Assembly: GCA_017562135.1 (NCBI GenBank)
Contig: QEYB01000625.1
Coordinates: 1 to 64,000 of the forward strand
Direction: 5' to 3'
Origin: Dipylidium caninum
Lineage: Eukaryota > Platyhelminthes > Cestoda > Cyclophyllidea > Dipylidiidae
DNA length: 64,000 bases
Under the pieces are notes generated by a model. It saw only the letters and a list, made by a program, of their open reading frames with translations, was not told the origin of the DNA and searched no databases. Each line of letters opens with the position of its first letter. The stretch's first letter is position 1. The translations under genes were made by a program, and so were the position numbers. Positions 13,126-25,600 of the stretch are shown here, piece after piece.

Positions 13126-13279
13126 AGACATCCTGTTTAAAAACGTTCGCCATGTGTGTCATACCGTATAGGTTTCAGTAGAGCAGAAGCGTCTCGGAGT
13201 GAAGTTGTCCTCTTCCCCCTGGAGTTTTCTTGATTTACATTAGGCGAAGAGAGGAAGGCTAGTTGCTACAGTTACTATG

Positions 13280-13430
13280 CGACAATGGCTAATGTAAGTA
13301 GCTGTTAAGTAAAAAGGGATGACGTAAAATGTATGTGATCTGCTCAAACTGTTAGCTCAATTAACTTCAAAATCTTATAAAGACAGTCCAAAGTGAGGAA
13401 AATTTGGCTTTCTCACAGTGACTCGTACAA
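13280..13430 (+). repeat. Short direct repeat, copy 1 (partner 13684-13832)
   Basis: The two copies share GACAATGGCTAATGTAAGT, a GATGACGTAAA stretch, AAAGTGAGGAAAA and a TGGCTCGTAC-like end. They are about 400 bases apart in the same orientation and roughly three-quarters identical. No coding function is seen. Confidence 0.75.
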
Positions 13431-13683
13431 TTTCGCCGAGAGACACCCGTGGTAGCCTCTCTTACGCATGTCGGAACACAATCCCAGGAGGCGTCTCATC
13501 TATGGTGAAGTCTTTATGTGTCTGGCGGTCACTTCTCTTTCTCTTTCGAAATGTCCAACTCAATAGACACTTAGACTGCTCAGTTCGGGAGCCTTCAAGC
13601 GAACTGGACAGGTAAGCAGACAGACGCAAGCGACACTTTCCCCAAGCCTACCCACCTAATGGTGGCAAACGGAAATGCGTCTA

Positions 13684-13832
13684 GACAATGGCTAATGTAA
13701 GTTGCTGTTGAGTAAAAATGGATGACGTAAATGTTGGCAATATGATCAAAATGTCAGCTGCACTGACGTTAAGATCTTACAAAGAGAGTGTAAAGTGAGG
13801 AAAAGTTTACCTGCTAACAATGGCTCGTACGC
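13684..13832 (+). repeat. Short direct repeat, copy 2 (partner 13280-13430)
   Basis: This is the second copy of the repeat at 13280-13430, in the same order and orientation, with scattered substitutions and small indels. Confidence 0.75.
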
Positions 13833-14429
13833 CAACTGGAATTGGTAGTGGGGCACTCATTTACTGACGACAAAGCTAATAAGATTGATACATATATAAT
13901 AGGAAGAATCATACATACATAAATTGCAAGTAACAAAGTAACCCAGTTGCAATCGGCATCATCTTATAAAGAGCTACTGAAGTTCCGTAAGGCAAAACTT
14001 ATTCGCACTTTAACTAGTGTTATGGAGTATGGAAGCTGAAATCTCCCGGATCCCAAGTTCTAAGTCCACGAGAAATAACACAGGCTGAATAAAACAGCTC
14101 TCTCTGCCCTTGTAACCACAGACTCGCACGCTGTGCTACCAACACGAAATGGCGGACTGCACGCACTATGCCGAAATGAACCTTCATTCTTGTAAAAGAT
14201 TACTGGGTAAGGGCGAATAATTTGTCAAATTTCCTCATTATTATGTTCTCTAGTTATTGATAGTGGCGAGATATATCTTCCCAATGATCATCTCCGTACA
14301 ACATGGACCCCTCTGTCGCCTCAAACAATTTGCTCATCACATGAGGTACGATCTCCCTCTGCGGTTTTTAATTATACTCCCTCTTGATTCGCTTTAATGT
14401 TCACATCGGCATCTCGCGCCAATAATGAG
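13833..14429. other. Gene-poor stretch, nothing recognised
   Basis: This interval is AT-richer than its surroundings, with a TACATATATAAT / TACATACATAAAT stretch near 13890-13925. No gene or repeat partner was identified. Confidence 0.4.
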
Positions 14430-14973
14430 TGCCTCGGGTTTCTCCTTTCCGTAGAAAGGCACGCATTATTATGCTGGCATATCTCACATGTCTGTCACAG
14501 TGTTGTTAAAATACAGGTGCCTGAAGTGAGCTGATCCTAGATGGTGTATGTGGTGTGGAAGAAATCTGGTAAAAGAACAACTTATTTGTTCTCGTGGTCT
14601 GTATGAATCCCATGTTGTAATGTTGCGGCGATCCTTCTGCTCGGTGTGTCTCCCAAATCAGGAGCCTCTGTGCTCTTTACCACGGTGACAAGGGAATCGA
14701 CAGGTCGGTTGACCTCGTGTCCCTTTATACCACACTACCAAACTTGACCAGCATAAGAAATGGTTGTGGAGGCCAATGCGACACTGATTTTGAGTACTCA
14801 AGGGCCGGTCTACCCTGTCTGTTTTTCATTTCTATGATGGCAAAATCCAACGCAGCACTCACCATCATAATCACCACAATGTCTACCGGTGCGAGTATTG
14901 AATGAAGTCGTTGCCTCCTACCACAGATTCATCCATCTAAACGCGGCTAATTCTGCGGCCATATTCATTTTTC
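14430..14973 (-). repeat. Near-identical inverted repeat, right arm (partner 10527-11070)
   Basis: This is the reverse complement of 10527-11070. The match begins sharply at TGCCTCGGGTTTCTCC (14430) and fades after GGCTAATTCTGCGGCC around 14960-14973. Confidence 0.9.
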
Positions 14974-15601
14974 ATGTCAACTTTTGCAATGACATGCTTT
15001 TGCACTGCCGTTTTCCTTATTCCACATCTTCCACCTCCAAGCGCGGCGACTTTGATGGAAGAACAGAGTCCGTGTGATGACTGTCCCGTAGCAAGTGACG
15101 TATGGAAAAGGCAGCGAGGTAAAGGCGGATTAACAGACAAAATGGAAAGTCCTCCATATTCTCTGGACATCCACTGCACATCGCAATTGGTTGATCGTTT
15201 TGCGGACGCGACGTCGTCTAGCTGACATCAGCACATCCTGGCTTACGTCGCCCTCGTCGATGTCGTGACGCCTACTTCCGAAACCCACAGAAGAGCCCAG
15301 CTCCAAATCGCCTCCTTTCCCATGGCATTCGGCAACTGGAACAGTTTTTTATCCACTTTCTACACTGTTACTTCATCAGCGAATTTGCTTCCTTAACTGG
15401 CCAGCCACATTCAAAGATGATACGCGCGTCCTGGGTCAATGAAACCGTAAAAGGTGTGACTTATTTTACCTGCTCCGCGCACCCTTCGCTTGGTAAGTGT
15501 AGGCAACCTACTCGACTTGTTTACCGATGGTCGCAGAGCTCCACATGGGTGGCTACTGCAGGCAATGAAGTGAAGTTTAGCCTAAAATTTGGACCAGAAG
15601 T
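14974..15601. other. Gene-poor stretch, nothing recognised
   Basis: Short overlapping frames only; none has a recognisable motif. Confidence 0.4.
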
Positions 15602-15899
15602 CATATAGTAACATCTGGTGTGGCATTCTTCTTCTACACGTTCGAAGTAGGTTGGGGATTTGCCCATCGCAAAAACGTCCTATTGTCTCAGTGTAGTGCG
15701 TGGGTTAACATCGGTAAACACCCAGCTGGCCCCCTCGTCATATCTCCATTCTCTGATCGACAGCGCCACCTTGCTCACCTTTTCTTCAGACCCGAAGATC
15801 GTCTCCACTTTGTCACCTCCTCCTGCTCGGTTTAATCGACATTCTCGATGCATCTGGCATTTCACAATAGGCTGTTTTGTAGTGTCTGCCAATCTGCTC
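15602..15899 (+). repeat. 298-bp direct repeat, copy 1 (partner 17308-17604)
   Basis: The segment from CATATAGTAACATCTGG to GCCAATCTGCTC is repeated almost exactly at 17308-17604 (one difference noticed: TAGTGTCTGCC against TAGTGGCTGCC). A more diverged third copy lies in inverse orientation at about 26790-27000. On the minus strand one frame reads EEKVSKVALSIREWR, and in the third copy GKVSKVLLPIREWR. The frame is open here until a stop just after NPRTTLRQ. The protein, if any, is not recognised. Confidence 0.85.
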
Positions 15900-17307
15900 A
15901 TGCCACACTCCCATGCCACACTCCATTTTACGTGATACCGTGTGATAATCACCCGCAGGGAATTGGGATGAAAACGGCTGAGCGGCGACAGTTCCTGTTG
16001 GATAAGCATGAAGCACCCACAACAGCTGTTCACAACAAGTGAAAAGGGCAGAGAATGCATCTATTCTCGGCGGAGGTGATTTGCCTCCATCCAAAATGGG
16101 CTCTATGGCTCGAGAGGGGCAATCGATGATGATAGCCGGCTCTGGGCTTCATGCCCCCTCGGCAGGAACTTATCGGCGTCTAGCCGTTTTGCTTACATTT
16201 GGACGGCTTAACTGGCAGAAAATGCCTTTATCCCTGGCGAAGGTGTTTTCCTTAAAAACGCGAACAAGAGCTCTATGGATTTGGCGATTCCGTGCAGTGA
16301 CAAAGGTCTTCCCGATCACACGGGTCTGTTCGTCGGCTTTGGTGAGAGAATTGCAGGAATGCATCACAAACATAATGCATGCAAGAGACATAAGGCAGCA
16401 ATGACTACGCACTGTCTGTCAGCTTTTTTCGACTGCAGCTCAAGCTTTCCACACTAGTAGACCAGTTGCCCACGAGATCATTGGCCAACTGTGACTGATT
16501 GTCATTTGTTAAGTTTTATTCACGACTGACATTTTCTCTAGATTAAAAATCCGCCAAAGAGGTTCAATTCCAAACTATTTAATCTCTACCGAATTCCAAG
16601 TACACCTATGACTTACCTGTCCAAAGCACCCAACTCACCATGAGATTTTCGGTGGAGAAGGAAGCTGCTGATTGAAGACGGGGACTAGGTGGAAGTGGGA
16701 GTTATAGAAGGAAGCTCTCCTGTGCCAGACAGGCAAGAGGAATGAAAAATCCCGAATGAACAGAAGAGTGATGAGGAGTATACGAAGAACACCCAATTGC
16801 ACGCACCACGACGCGTGTGAGTGTATTTGTAAAACGCCACGGCGCACTCGCCCTTACCCCCACCCAAACTAACAGCCTACAGCCTCCAAACTCACTGAAC
16901 TTATGGGTCACTCCACCGACCACCAAATTGGCAACGGTCAATCTTTCTCTCGCAGGTTTGTTGCTTTCAGCGCTGCACACCCTCATGGAGGTGCCCAATG
17001 CTCATCAATCTGGACGAATATTGCTCACGTACAACCGCTTTTTACATGAAAGTGTCTCCTTTCACTCCACCTCTCCTTGCTCTCATTTACCCACCGCCAG
17101 GCTCGCCGGCCTCTTCACTCAAGGGCGACGAGGGAGGCTGCGACCATTCTACTGTCGCTTTGACACATCCAACTCAACTCCTCTTGGCCAAGAAGAGGAG
17201 AGCAGGGGCGCTGTTTCGGAGAACGCGGTCAGGTATCTCTTTCGGTTAGGAGTGTATGCGAAAAGATTAAAGCGCCCAAATGAAGTGTGGGGAAAGAAGG
17301 AGAGCCA
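15900..17307. other. Spacer between the 298-bp direct repeats
   Basis: It holds the 5' part of a 240-codon plus-strand frame (16817-17539) that runs into the second repeat copy. That frame is the longest in the first 38 kb but has no recognised domain, and its last third is the repeat itself, in the antisense direction to the better-conserved frame. I regard it as probably not coding. Confidence 0.35.
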
Positions 17308-17604
17308 TATAGTAACATCTGGTGTGGCATTCTTCTTCTACACGTTCGAAGTAGGTTGGGGATTTGCCCATCGCAAAAACGTCCTATTGTCTCAGTGTAG
17401 TGCGTGGGTTAACATCGGTAAACACCCAGCTGGCCCCCTCGTCATATCTCCATTCTCTGATCGACAGCGCCACCTTGCTCACCTTTTCTTCAGACCCGAA
17501 GATCGTCTCCACTTTGTCACCTCCTCCTGCTCGGTTTAATCGACATTCTCGATGCATCTGGCATTTCACAATAGGCTGTTTTGTAGTGGCTGCCAATCTG
17601 CTCC
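17308..17604 (+). repeat. 298-bp direct repeat, copy 2 (partner 15602-15899)
   Basis: This is the near-identical second copy, 1.7 kb downstream in the same orientation. The identity stops after GCCAATCTGCTC, where the following sequence (CGCAGAGTAG) is unrelated to that after copy 1. Confidence 0.85.
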
Positions 17605-17929
17605 GCAGAGTAGATTGCCTTCGTATAGGCTTAGAAGGCTGCAGCGTACAAGATCCCAGTGGTACAATTAGGCGGGAGATGGTGTCTCTTTTGAGAAGTA
17701 GAAGTCGTTTTGCAAGAGGCTTTGAGCTCGAGGGACGCGGTGGAATGCTCGACATCCTCATCACAATACATTGATGAAATCGCCGTGTCTGATCTGTGAG
17801 AAATGCTTTAACTGATTTCTCGAAAGCCAGCATTTAGCTTGATATCCATGTGTTCAGAGGCCGTCAATCATTCATCCACACGATCATGAATTTTTCAGCC
17901 CGCTCTCACTTAAATAAGTGTCGTAAGCG

Positions 17930-18730
17930 ATGGCCAGCACGAGGTTGCCTCTGCTCTCTTTCTCATTTCTTCTCCACCCTCCGATTTGCGCTCACAAGAT
18001 AAGAAAGTGTAGTTCGGAAGGAGGCCCGAGCTGTTATGATCGGAATGTGTGACTATTGCGGACGATGTCGTGTTGTAACATAAATTTTCACCAATTCGGT
18101 TTGTAAGGTTCATATATCCCTCTTTCACCGCGTCCTCAACACCGTCTGCCCGAGGTTACCCTCGGCCGCACGGGACCGCTCGTCAGGCTCGAGGAAACTC
18201 TCACTTCAGTCTCACACCCAGAGTTCAAATAGGTCCTCCTCCCTACCAACCGCTACTCGCCTCCACTCGCGCCTGTCATTTGAGGGAGCAGAAGGTTTGG
18301 GGGAGAGGCGCCGAAGGCGTCTGTGAATTGATAACCAAACATTTCAGCAACTATAACAGGCATCTAGGACTCCGACTTTCAACTCAGCAAAACATGACTT
18401 TGCCATATTTCTGCCTTTGTTGTGTAGCTGACCGAAGCGTCTTCAGAACTCCACTTCCATGAGAGAGGCTTAGGTGGACATGCTGCCGAAACCAGTATGC
18501 CATTTGCGTCCTCCAGGAATACTCAATTCACCAGGCGACTGTACTTACGTGTTTCGCGGTGATCAACTACTTTGTCTACTGATGAGAGCCTAAGGAGCCA
18601 CAACATCCTCGTATCTCCTCATCGCGAAAATAGTGCTGCCAGAGTTGTTGAATGGTCACGCCCTACAGCTCGTCCCCTCCTTCGATCCTAACTGCGCTCG
18701 CATCTGTGCTCCTTTTGTGTCCAAATTACA
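17930..18730 (+). repeat. Diverged inverted repeat, left arm (partner 21200-22690)
   Basis: Successive blocks align with the reverse complement of the other arm: 17930-18130 with 22690-22490, 18130-18310 with 22480-22270, and 18440-18730 with 21490-21200. Shared words include TTGCGGACGATGTC, CTCTCACTTCAGT, CTACCAACCGCTACTC, TACTCAATTCACCAGGCGAC and GGAGCCACAACAT. The right arm carries an extra roughly 780 bases (about 21490-22270). Short matching peptides such as MLPELLNG.ALQLV / MLPESLNN.ALQLV and NRYSPPL occur in both arms, but each is interrupted by stops, so any gene is dead or spliced in a way I cannot resolve. Confidence 0.75.
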
Positions 18731-18800
18731 ATCCACACAGGTGAAAGGTTTCTTTGAAGCTCGAAAACTCCACATTCTCAAAAACACATACAAATTGCTT
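18720..18800 (+). repeat. Short direct repeat (partner 20270-20350)
   Basis: Both copies contain a CACATTCTCAAAAACACATA core, preceded by a matching AATCCACAC stretch about 45 bases earlier. It overlaps the end of the left inverted arm, so the 20270 copy is a third, partial member of that family. Confidence 0.65.
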
Positions 18801-21199
18801 AGATTGCGACACTAATGCGTCCAGATGAAAGCAATCCCTCCGTGCTGCGCTACGCCTCCTGCCAGATTAGGATATTCTCTGACAGGTAAATATGAGGAAA
18901 TCTCCGAAACTGCAATGTGGGGCGGTAAGGGGTCGTGCCTCGAGAAGTTACATTGAACAAAATTTAATCAAAGTCCCCGTTCTTGCCCCACCATAACCAC
19001 ATGTCGATTATGGTGGAAATGGTCTTCGAATATGTTGGAAACTGTTAGAACATTGTGCTGTGCTATTTGTGGCATAAATATACATCCAACGCATAGCCAT
19101 ATCTCCAAATACAATTTCGAAACGCGCAGAAATTAAGTACTAGGTGGTCCACTCTCACAGGCAGCCGACAAAGCCGATGATATCAAACTTGACACAAATT
19201 TCATCATCATAAATTATTATAAAGTCATTCGAATTCGCTCCTTTCACAAAATGTCGATACTACACGCGGTAGCCGAGACAATGCATCATCCAATGCATTT
19301 CCCACTATTTTGGCTTAGATTAATGCAGTTGCAGCTGCGTAACCTGCGGTAACAGGTGCCCATCACAGGAGTGCAGGACACCGAATAGAATTGACTCGAC
19401 CGAGTGACTGAGTCGCACCCCTTCACCTTAGTAGCCCACATTAACCAGGAGCCAATTTTCGTGTCTCCTATTTCTCACCGGTGTTGGCGGTGACCGTCTC
19501 CTGCTTTGTTTACGTATTCATCGACCCTCGATGATGCCAAGCAACACGTACAGTCGTCCAAATCAGAAGGAGTTGTCCACATCACTACTTTCATCATCCT
19601 TCTCGATTGTGAAGGCATTTGAAACAGCTTGTCGGTGTGCAATGAAGTGCCTTCTCAGTGCAATCACGTCTTCCAATTATGCCTGAATTCAGCTAATATA
19701 TCTCAAAACAGTCACTCCGTCCTCAGAATGGCAACATGATGAACTCGCGATGAACAAATTCCCAACCTCCTTCAGTTTGGCTCGTCTTCCTTTCCACAAT
19801 TCGTCTCATCAGCCACATCATTTGGCACACGCCACAAATCGAAAAAAATATCCCATCGTGGTCTCCGAAACAGAGCCTTTGCTCTCTTCTTTTCTTCTTA
19901 TCTGAAACGAGTTGAATTGGATGTGCCAAGACAACAGGCGACTGGTCGCAGCCTCATTCATCACCCACTAGTGAAGAGGTCGGTGAGGATGGCGGTGGGG
20001 AAATGAGAAGGAGGCTAATTGGAGTGAAAGGAGACATTGGAACGTGGACAAGCACCACACGCTATAAGGGCGAGGACAGGATGTGGTGGGAAAGGGAAGC
20101 TGAGCAGTTGAAACCCACCGACCAGTAGCTGTGATGGAAGGATTCCATGACATTTGAATAGGTTTTAACGCATTCTGCGGTAAATAAATGGGTTCCTGTT
20201 GGAACCCTTCTCTCCAGCAAGGCGATGTGGGTATTGTATTTTGTAGAAAATATGATCTTCCTCCTTCGGTGGCCAAGTTATAATCCACACGGACGAAAGT
20301 CTTCTTTGCAGCTTGAAAGCTTCACATTCTCAAAAACACATAAAAGTCACTGTGCTAAGATGGAGATACTCTCTCAGCCTCCATGTCCACTTTTCCAAAT
20401 TGAGCACTTCACTACGTCTACTGCCAAACTGTGCCCTGGCCAAAAGCGACCTCGGGAGTGAGAAACGGGGATCTTGCCTCGATTTGGATGTCTTGACATG
20501 GAAATATGTAGAAGAATCCGACATAAATCACCATATACTCCACAAGAGGAGTGATCATTAGACATAGCGTCGACGACCTCTCATTTGCCTTCATAGGCAC
20601 CTAAATGTTCTTCACTTTGTTTCTGTGTTACATGTCTGTGTGGAACGCCTTAGCCCCCTCCTGGTCCCCACAACTCACCACTTCAGCCACCATGCCACGA
20701 AGTCGTGAAGACGAGGCTCATGCTTTGCAACCATTGACGAGACAGCCTACTGTGAAACCCGAATTGTGACGAGAATCTGTTAGCCTCACGCACGTGTTAG
20801 CGGGTTGGAGCAGGTGATGAGTCTAATAAGCTCTTTTACGTCGACTGACTCCTCGCCCTAGTCGCATAGTCGCAGGAGAATGTGGACGTACGAAAGGCGC
20901 AATGGGAGTAACAAATCACAGTGACGCAGTGGAGCGCTAACAACTCACGCATACCGACGCCATCCCTCTCCGTACCACGGGCACACGCAACTCGCCGATG
21001 TATTTCGACCGCTTATCTTCGTCTTCTCTTCAATATCCTATTCTCAACTTTTTATCGTGGCGCGAGTTTGATGCGTGTCCACAGAGTGGCTGCCGATTAA
21101 ATTGTGGATAAGTCCACCGTTGAGGAAGTCCCTCTGCACCCCGTTTCGAGCATCAAGACAGGCCATAGAGCAGTCGTCGTCGTCGTCGTAGGCCCTTAC
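18801..21199. other. Spacer of the 18-kb inverted pair; gene-poor
   Basis: No gene is recognised. It contains the partial repeat copy at 20270-20350. A stretch at about 19630-19720 resembles 23020-23110 (shared ATCACGTCTTCCA followed by AATTCAGC after a short gap). Confidence 0.4.
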
Positions 21200-22690
21200 A
21201 ATGAAGACAACCTCAAATATGGCAGCAGAGTTAGGGTCGATGGAGTGGACGAGCTGTAGGGCCTGATTATTCAACGACTCTGGCAGCACTGTTTTCGCGA
21301 CGAGGAGATACGATAATGTTGTGGCTCCTTAGGCTCTCATCAGTAGACAAAGTGGTTGATTACCTCGAAACGCGTAAGTATGGTCGCCTGGTGAATTGAG
21401 TATTCCTCGAGGACGCAAATGGCACACTGGTTTCGTCAGCATGTCCACCGAAGCGTCTCTCATGGAAGTAGAGTTCTGAGGACGCTTGGTCAGCTGCATG
21501 TTAAAGGCTATCCGACGAATGCTCAGCGCTGAGCTAGCTTTCGTGTGGTAGGCTCCGACGCCGAGGAGTCACTCATGATGTAATTGAAGCCAGGTGATGC
21601 AGTGCTATGTGACTCGTTTACAGCCTAGGTTAATGTGTCTAGCGAGGCAGGGGGAAGCGGAGTGGGAGGCGGAGGAAGTGAGAAAACAAAGCAAAACAAT
21701 TGAGAAAACAAGCAACTCTCATTACAGTACCCAACACCATTCCACGCCACGTCAGTTGACTCATTTGTTTAGAGTGTTAAATTTTCACTTCATCCCTCCC
21801 TTCCCCTCCTCCCCCCGAGGGCTATCTGTATTAAAAAATGTAGTAAGCGTACTTTACATACCCTGATCTTAATTGCAAGCATTTGTTCCCTCCTTCGTCT
21901 TCTGTCTGCCACACATGCCATTTTGGTCCCTGACCTGATATTCATAAGTCAGTGACGGGGAAAAGGGAAAGAGCACGGGGTAGGAAAATCGCAGTAATGG
22001 GCACATTGAGGGAAAACGGCCTTGAGGGTTTGTGGAGGAGTAAGATTGGGGAGAGTGAGGCGAGAGCGGCGCTGCAATGCACTTTTATAGGGGACGATGG
22101 AGAGGGAGGGAGGGAAAGATGTACTAATATGTGTAGGGGGAGGCGGCCGAGGAGGCCGGCTGATGTTAATTAGAGCTTTGAGAGATAGCAAAATTGTGTT
22201 TTACTGAGATGAAGATCGGGGTTCTATGTGCCTGTTACTGCCACTAACATGTTTATATCCCAATTCCCTGACGCTTTCGGCTCTCGCCTCCAGAGCTTTT
22301 GCGCCCTCAAATGACACACCAAAGTGGAGGGGAGTAGCGGTTGGTAGGGAAGAGGATTCATTTGAGCTCTAGGTGTGCGACTGAAGTGAGAGCTTCCTCG
22401 GGCCTAACGTACAGTCCAGTGCGTCAGTGGGCCAAGTCGAACAGACGGCATTGTGAACACGCTTTGACAAGCGTCAATGGGTGAACACGGTGATAGCGGT
22501 ATTGAGGGAATTTTTGAACCCTGAAACATGACATCGTCCGCAACAGACAGGCACTCTCTGCGTAACAGCTCGGACTTCGTGTCGAACTCCACTTGCTTCT
22601 CTTCTGAACATAAAGGTGGAGCGTGGGGTATAGAAGAGAAAGAAAGAAGAGGCAACCTCGAGGTGGCGATCGCTCCTCGACACTAAGGAC
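21200..22690 (-). repeat. Diverged inverted repeat, right arm (partner 17930-18730)
   Basis: This is the reverse-complement partner of 17930-18730, interrupted by about 780 unmatched bases (21490-22270). It contains a CGTCGTCGTCGTCG run near 21175-21190, read on the minus strand as a run of aspartates in an open frame of 81 codons (21044-21289). Minus-strand frames at 22404-22789 overlap in all three phases, so none is convincing. Confidence 0.75.
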
Positions 22691-25600
22691 TACGTCGCAG
22701 GGTGGCGACTGAAACATCTCATCACATGGATGTCGAACGTGAAAATAGCTAACGCATTTGCCGAAGTTCAGACGTGACCAACGTTTCAACGCTTTGAGAT
22801 GAGAGTGTCGAGTATGTCGCCGCGTTTCACAAACTTAAAGCCTCATGGCCAACAACCACTCCTTCCCGAAAAAGGTGCCATCACCAGCACATAGGTATCC
22901 CTAGCTTTTTGCACGGCGCAGTCCTCGGAGTCTAAGCGAGAGTAATCTGCTCTGTGGAGCAGCTTGGCAGCGATGACGAGAAAGCCTACCACGAAGGGCG
23001 CATTGTACCGAGAATGTGGTCCATCACGTCTTCCACTTAGACTTCAATTCAGCGTATGGCGTTTTCTCTGCCAACACTGTCTCAAATGTATTAGTCTCTC
23101 GTCTCCGCCGCTGTCCATATAGTGAGTGGCAAGTGGGGCTTCAATCGAGAAGACGTCAGCCGTAAATGAAACTTATCAACTGACATTCAGTCGCAGTTGG
23201 CCAGTGATTTCGTGAGGGACTAGGCTGCTGGTAGATTACGAATGGTCGCCCCTCTCTGCACCTTCAAGTGCCGCTCCTCCGGACAGCCTAAGTTGCAGTC
23301 GAAAAAAGCTGACCGACGTTTGGGCCTATTTAAGGCTCCGTAATGAGGCTTCCTTAAAAGGCTCTGCGAGGAGCACTTGCCTTCGCACCATGCTGCAATT
23401 TGGGCTTAATGGTGCGAAAACGCTAGCTGAAGAGGAATCGCTGGAAGCAGAGGGATCATTGGTTGTACTGTTTTCATTCCGCCTTTAATGCCTCGACGCA
23501 GCAGTGGCGATTTCCCTCTTTATCGGAAACGTAGGAAAGCAAGGCTTCATAGAGGGCCACAACCGAAAGGAAACGCGTGACCAAATTTCTCTGCCCTAAG
23601 AGATCTGAAGTAAAGTGCGCAGCCGTGAGAGGGTTAGGTAGTCCAGCTTTTCAACTTAGCGGAGAATAGTGGCCTCATTCATTCCTGCAATTGGTAATTC
23701 GCAGATCTGGCACATCGACAGTGTGCCAGCTAATCGTTTGAGATACTCAACGAAGTTCTACCGTGTGGACATCTCCTCTGCCGAAGGAAGCTCAAGTCTT
23801 ATTCTTCCGATTACCTGCATCACGAGAGGCGCAATCCTCCTACACCACGCCTTCATGTCGCCTCGACTATGTCTTGGCGCGCGAGAGTTAGCTATTTCCT
23901 CTCACTGTGCGACAGGAGATTTTGGTTCACCAGGCAGTCAAATGCTGTCGCTACTTTTCGTCTATTGCATGTACGATTTTTAGGAGGCAATTCTGCAGTC
24001 GTTTCCCGAATGCTCCACTTGGTCGAGAGTGAGAAGAGGCATGAAGGTGTGGAAAATTTGACCTGCTCCTCCACGGTCACACCACATTAGCAAGACAATA
24101 GTGTCGCAGACCGTTCTCTCCATACAGCCTCGTTATCGTACACGTTTGCCTAGCCAGGGTCCGAGAGTCCATTTGGGGTGGAGAGAGAGAGGACTTAGAG
24201 GTCGCGATACTTCCTTTGAGTTGGATTTGAAATAGCGCTTGTTTGAAGCCAACTCTTAACCTTCGACTATCTCTGCTACCCTTCAGTAAGTAACTGAGCG
24301 AAGTTCGAGTAGACACACTTGGCTAAGCACTCTAACTGAAAAGAGTATTTGAATGTGCGGCGGATGAGATTTTCAAGGTAAGAGAGAGGTAAGACTGAGG
24401 CCTATTGGGTTAATGCGAGGTGAAAGATGCGCTCACTGGTCACGACGATGGTTGTATTACCCGTCGTCCTCCTACCTCTCCAGCAAAATTCAATCGAAGC
24501 GACTCGCAAACTATTTGGGCTTCGCATCAGACTAACCGTCAGCCGATCTGTCTCTGCGAGGACCTGTTGTGCCTTTAACTCAGAGATTTCCCGTCTTCAT
24601 TCGTGCATCACATTTCCCCACCCTCATCTCCTCAACACATCATCTGCCGCACCCGTTGATCCTCGCCAACTCGTCGCCATTCATCACCTTTCAAGGGCCG
24701 ACATCCACTTGCCCACGTCAAATTTACTTAATGCTTTTCACTCTCCTTTCTCTTGACTTGAAGATTGACTTCCTCGGCGCAATCTAATTCTTCTTTCAGT
24801 CTTGCGCCCAAAGGCCACATCAACTGGCGACGGGAGAATACTTCGCTAAAGCTTATCGTCGTCACGCTTTTCAACTTGGTGGTACTTATTTCCCAATTCA
24901 ACTAAGTTGCTCTCATCACTCGGTCGCGGAAATGGAAGGGTGTGTGATTTTCACCTTGGATTTAGCCCCGAATGCCCAACTGAACAGGGCGAGCGGGACA
25001 AAGTAGACTGTGTCCAGCATTGGTGAATTGTGAGCTTACGGTCGCCTGATCATTTCTAGGTGTCCGAGCCTTAATTGTACGAAGCTGAAAGAGGTCTGCA
25101 CCTGGTTAACCACCGAACTCACAGCCTTGTCTATTCTTTCCCACTATCCACTTGAATACACTCTGCCGCAATGTTGTTCATCCCTAACGAAACACTGCAC
25201 TCGCGAAGATTTTCCAATCAAAATGCAATGTGTTCAAAAGGGGCGTCGAAGGTGCACACAGAATGCAATGCACACTTCCTAATGGCATTGCTTTTGAGTC
25301 TTCTAGCAGTAAGATATGTCTGACTCCCGCACTCTGTGCCCAGGTGGAGGGGCTCCAACTCAGCTTCCAAAGAGGTTTGTCTGCAGATCAACACAATGTC
25401 TTGGTGATTGGCAATAGTTTCATTGGTCCATTCTCAATTTGCCTCATGGTTGTACTCAAAATCCACATTCTTGATGCTGGTTCAGACGACATCCGATGTC
25501 TATCGGCTCTAAGCGACAGCAGAGACGTGAAGATGAATGGATCAGAGTTGCAGATCGGAAATGCGAAATATGGCGAAAGCAGTCGTTGGAAGAAAAGTGA

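Noticed and set aside
16817..17539. 240-codon open frame on the plus strand
   Set aside because: Its last third is the 298-bp repeat read against the better-conserved frame, and the rest has no domain or splice support.
21044..21289. Frame with an aspartate run on the minus strand
   Set aside because: The run comes from a short GTC microsatellite; the inverted partner does not keep it.
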